Source: an uncultured Enterobacter sp.
Lineage (GTDB): Bacteria > Pseudomonadota > Gammaproteobacteria > Enterobacterales > Enterobacteriaceae
Length of the DNA: 8,849 nucleotides
Assembly (NCBI GenBank): GCA_946477805.1
Contig: CAMKZP010000121.1
Location: 1-8,849, forward strand
Reading direction: 5' to 3'
Positions within the stretch are counted from its first letter, which is position 1, and the number at the start of each line of letters is the position of its first letter. The position numbers were made by a program, and so were the translations under genes. Positions 6,801-8,849 of this stretch are shown here, in pieces. Under the pieces are notes generated by a model. That model had not been told where the DNA came from, did not search any database, and saw only the letters and a list, made by a program, of their open reading frames with translations.

Positions 6801-6816
6801 GATTAAACGATTAACC
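6801..6816. promoter_or_regulatory. Operator upstream of the cupin isomerase operon (predicted)
   Basis: GATTAAACGATTAACC matches operator O1 (946-961) at 14 of 16 positions and keeps the central CG, the GATTAA arm and the TAACC arm. It lies 43-58 bp upstream of the start codon at 6758. On the minus strand it contains TTTAAT (6807-6802), a good -10 hexamer (5 of 6), so repressor binding would cover the promoter; no clear -35 is visible. It ties this operon to the same repressor as the PTS operon. Confidence 0.68.
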
Positions 6817-6866
6817 TGCGGATAAAAGCGTGAATGTTGTTGGTGAATCACAGTTAACCAGAAACA

Positions 6867-6898
6867 AAAATGCCGGAAGCTTTCGCCACCGGCATTTT
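6867..6898 (-). terminator. Intrinsic terminator of the lspA-fkpB-ispH operon
   Basis: Arms AAAATGCCGG and CCGGCATTTT pair over 10 bp around a 12-base loop. Read on the minus strand the hairpin is followed by TTTTTGTTTC. It lies 17 bp after the ispH stop codon and before the promoter region of the cupin operon, so it insulates that operon from core-gene read-through. Confidence 0.88.
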
Positions 6899-6914
6899 CC
6901 CGACGCTGAGGAAA

Positions 6915-7865
6915 TTATTCTACTTCGCGGGCATCAATTCGCAGCTCTTTAGGAACCTCGAAGACGATGTTCTCTTCACGGCCTTCCAGCGGAACCGCTT
7001 CGCCACCGCCCAGCTCCTGCAGACGGGAAATGACGTTCTGCACCAGAATATCCGGCGCGGAGGCGCCCGCAGTCACGCCGACGCAGGCGGCATTTTTGAC
7101 CCACGCTTCCTGGATATCCGTCGCATCATCGATCAGGAACGCCGCTTTCCCCATACGCTGCGCCAGCTCGGCCAGACGGTTGGAGTTAGAGGAGTTCTTC
7201 GAGCCGACCACCAGCACCACGTCCGCCCGTTCAGCCAGCGCGCGCACGGCTTCCTGACGGTTGGTGGTGGCGTAGCAGATGTCGTCTTTGCGCGGCCCGA
7301 CGATTTTCGGGAAGCGCTGGCGCAGGGCGTCAATCACGTCTGACGTGTCATCAACGGAGAGCGTGGTCTGGGTCATAAACGACAGACGGCCTTCGTTTTT
7401 AACGTTCAGCGTAAGGACATCCTCCGGCGATTCCACCAGGTACATGCCCCCTTCCGGGTTGCTGTACTGCCCCATGGTGCCTTCGACTTCCGGATGACCG
7501 GCATGGCCAATCAGAATCGACTCTTCACCGCGGCGGCTGGCGCGCGCCACTTCCATATGCACTTTGGTGACTAACGGACAGGTAGCATCAAACACCGTTA
7601 AATCGCGGCTTTTCGCTTCGTTACGCACCGCCTGTGACACGCCGTGCGCGGAGAAGATCAGGATCGCGCCGTCCGGCACTTCGCTGATTTGCTCGATGAA
7701 GATCGCACCTCGCTCGCGCAGGCTGTCGACCACGTAGCGGTTGTGCACCACTTCGTGACGCACGTAAATCGGCGCGCCGTAGATTTCCAGCGCGTTTTCA
7801 ACAATGCTGATAGCGCGGTCTACACCGGCGCAAAAGCCGCGCGGGTTAGCCAACAGGATCTGCAT
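6915..7865 (-). CDS. ispH: 4-hydroxy-3-methylbut-2-enyl diphosphate reductase
   Basis: Last enzyme of the MEP isoprenoid pathway: it reduces HMBPP to IPP and DMAPP with a [4Fe-4S] cluster in the cytoplasm. The 316 residues match the E. coli length and are close to it along the whole sequence. The three cluster cysteines C12, C96 and C197 are present, with substrate-binding H41, H124, E126, T167, S225, N227 and S269. The start ATG at 7865 leaves one base to the fkpB stop codon, as expected for the tight fkpB-ispH pair. An intrinsic terminator lies just downstream. In E. coli K-12 the next gene is rihC; here it is the sugar cluster. Confidence 0.98.
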   Translation of the reverse strand: MQILLANPRGFCAGVDRAISIVENALEIYGAPIYVRHEVVHNRYVVDSLRERGAIFIEQISEVPDGAILIFSAHGVSQAVRNEAKSRDLTVFDATCPLVTKVHMEVARASRRGEESILIGHAGHPEVEGTMGQYSNPEGGMYLVESPEDVLTLNVKNEGRLSFMTQTTLSVDDTSDVIDALRQRFPKIVGPRKDDICYATTNRQEAVRALAERADVVLVVGSKNSSNSNRLAELAQRMGKAAFLIDDATDIQEAWVKNAACVGVTAGASAPDILVQNVISRLQELGGGEAVPLEGREENIVFEVPKELRIDAREVE

Positions 7866-7866
7866 T

Positions 7867-8316
7867 TCAGGCCTCCAGTGCCGGATCGATCTCCAGCACT
7901 TCTACATCAAAATGAACGGTACGCCCGGCGAGAGGATGGTTGAAGTCGACGGTGATAGAGTCCCCGTTAACTTCGCGGATCACGCCAGGCATTTCGCTGC
8001 CGTCCATAGCGGTAAAGAGCATAATTGCCCCCACCTCCGGTTCGCCCGCGTCCATAAACTCACGACGCGAGAAATATTGCACCAGGTCCGGGCTGGGCAC
8101 GCCAAACGCCGCATCCGGCTCCAGCGCAAACGCCTTTTTCTCACCCTCTTTCAGACCGAGCAGCTGCTGCTCAAGCCCTTCTGACAGGGAAGTGTCGCCA
8201 AGACGAAACAGGGCCGGCTTGCCGTTGTTGCGGGTGGATTCGGCCGTGGAGCCATCGTCCAGCTTCAGCGTGAAGTGAACGAGAACCGCGCTGTTGCTCT
8301 GTACGGATTTAGACAT
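7867..8316 (-). CDS. fkpB: FKBP-type peptidyl-prolyl cis-trans isomerase FkpB (SlpA)
   Basis: Cytoplasmic prolyl isomerase and chaperone of the SlyD-like FKBP group. The 149-residue product from the ATG at 8316 equals the E. coli length and reads MSKSVQSNSAVLVHFTLKLD, near identical to E. coli FkpB. The split FKBP domain (about 1-70 and 125-149) surrounds the insert-in-flap chaperone domain (about 71-124; EPDAAFGVPSPDL to FTAMDGSEMPGVIREVNGDS). An in-frame ATG further upstream (8406) would add 30 residues encoded by the REP-like intergenic DNA and is rejected. It is the middle gene of lspA-fkpB-ispH. The ribosome binding site (AAGAG) is weak, so translation may depend on the upstream gene. 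Confidence 0.97.
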   Translation of the reverse strand: MSKSVQSNSAVLVHFTLKLDDGSTAESTRNNGKPALFRLGDTSLSEGLEQQLLGLKEGEKKAFALEPDAAFGVPSPDLVQYFSRREFMDAGEPEVGAIMLFTAMDGSEMPGVIREVNGDSITVDFNHPLAGRTVHFDVEVLEIDPALEA

Positions 8317-8340
8317 GCAAATTGCTCTTAATGTTGTTTC

Positions 8341-8401
8341 GCCACCCGGCGTAGAGGTGTCGGCATATTCGGTAGGCCGGGTAAGCGTAGCGCCACCCGG
8401 C
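8341..8401. repeat. REP-like palindromic element between lspA and fkpB
   Basis: GCCGGGT (8376-8382) and ACCCGGC (8395-8401) form the stem of a typical enterobacterial REP unit (GTAGGCCGGGTAAGCGTAGC at 8372-8391 and its partner). A second half copy, GCCACCCGGC, occurs at 8341-8350 and again at 8392-8401, so this may be a decayed pair. It lies inside the operon's mRNA, where REP hairpins are known to affect 3'-end stability of the upstream message. Confidence 0.82.
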
Positions 8402-8409
8402 ATCAATGC

Positions 8410-8849
8410 TTACGCCTGCTCTTTCGCGGCGGGTTTAGGCAAAAAGCCTTCCAGCACGATTAACGCCGCGCCGATGCAAATTGCGCTGTCGGCGAGGTTA
8501 AAGGTCGCGAAGTGCCAGTCGCCGACGTAGAAGTCGATCATATCGACCACAAAGCCGTGCCACAGGCGGTCAAACAGGTTACCTAACGCGCCACCAACGA
8601 TCAGCGCATAGGCGATGTTATTCAGCTTTTGCGTGGCCTTTGAGCGGTACATCAGCACCACCAGAATCACGCAGATACCGAGCGCGATACCGGCGAAGAA
8701 CCAGCGCTGCCAGCCACCGCTGTCGGCAAGGAAGCTAAACGCCGCGCCGTAGTTGCGCGCATAGTGCAGGTTAAGCGACGGGAACAGCGGAACCGTATCC
8801 CCCAGTGCAAAATTCTGGAGGATCAGGAACTTGCTGCCCAGATCGATAA
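8410..8849 (-). CDS. lspA: Lipoprotein signal peptidase II, N-terminus cut by window edge
   Basis: Inner-membrane aspartic protease that removes the signal peptide of prolipoproteins after lipid attachment; the target of globomycin. The window holds 145 codons up to the TAA at 8412-8410, beginning at IDLGSK, which aligns to about residue 22 of the 164-residue E. coli protein, so about 20 N-terminal residues are missing. The two catalytic aspartates are visible in NLFDRLWHG and FNLADSAIC, along with the family segments NYGAAFSFL and GGALGN. The C-terminal tail (PKPAAKEQA) is slightly longer than in E. coli. It is the upstream gene of fkpB and ispH; in E. coli ileS lies further upstream. Confidence 0.97.
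   Translation of the reverse strand, partial: IDLGSKFLILQNFALGDTVPLFPSLNLHYARNYGAAFSFLADSGGWQRWFFAGIALGICVILVVLMYRSKATQKLNNIAYALIVGGALGNLFDRLWHGFVVDMIDFYVGDWHFATFNLADSAICIGAALIVLEGFLPKPAAKEQA

Noticed and set aside
6829..6850. A CRP-like site upstream of the cupin operon (TGTGATTCACC on the minus strand)
   Set aside because: Only the TGTGA half fits; the bases at the second half-site position do not match TCACA, so I do not call it.
6759..6851. An N-terminal extension of the first cupin gene starting at 6851
   Set aside because: The extension would encode the operator and promoter region, has no good ribosome binding site, and the 184-residue form from 6758 fits the PgiA length and has GGAG at the right distance.
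8317..8406. A 30-residue N-terminal extension of FkpB
   Set aside because: It would translate the REP-like repeat; the start at 8316 gives the exact E. coli FkpB N-terminus and length.
1..8849. CRISPR arrays, tRNA or rRNA genes, insertion sequences, phage or toxin-antitoxin genes
   Set aside because: I found no regular repeat-spacer pattern, cloverleaf gene, transposase or inverted terminal repeats; the window is almost fully occupied by metabolic and core genes.

Overview
The window looks like chromosomal DNA of a GC-rich member of the Enterobacteriaceae (Enterobacter, Lelliottia or Klebsiella-like). The right end carries lspA, fkpB and ispH in the order known from E. coli, and their proteins are close to the E. 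coli sequences as I remember them. The genus is inference only.

Layout. Positions 1-921 (minus strand) hold a LacI/MalI-type repressor whose C-terminus is cut by the window edge. A 187-bp divergent control region (922-1108) holds a perfect CRP core site and two, perhaps three, copies of a palindromic operator. Positions 1109-5413 (plus strand) are a five-gene operon: a 580-residue protein with a mannose-6-phosphate isomerase (ManA-like cupin) half fused to an unassigned N-terminal half, then a complete mannose-family PTS permease as separate IIA, IIB, IIC and IID subunits. A hairpin at 5418-5436 separates this operon from a convergent minus-strand operon (6758 to 5441) that encodes two tandem, overlapping cupin (PgiA-type) phosphoglucose isomerase homologues. 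That second operon has its own copy of the operator at 6801-6816, just upstream of its first start codon. A terminator at 6867-6898 closes the core lspA-fkpB-ispH operon, which fills 6915-8849 on the minus strand; a REP-like element lies between lspA and fkpB.

How it fits together. The PTS would import a hexose and phosphorylate it. The isomerase-like proteins (one type I PMI-like, two cupin-PGI-like) would interconvert aldose and ketose 6-phosphates, feeding fructose 6-phosphate or a relative into glycolysis. One repressor, through the shared operator GRTTAAWCGAWTAACC, probably controls both operons and itself, with cAMP-CRP adding catabolite control. Enterobacteria normally carry housekeeping ManXYZ, ManA and Pgi, so this redundant set points to a less common hexose or to a dedicated inducible route. 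The substrate cannot be read from the sequence.
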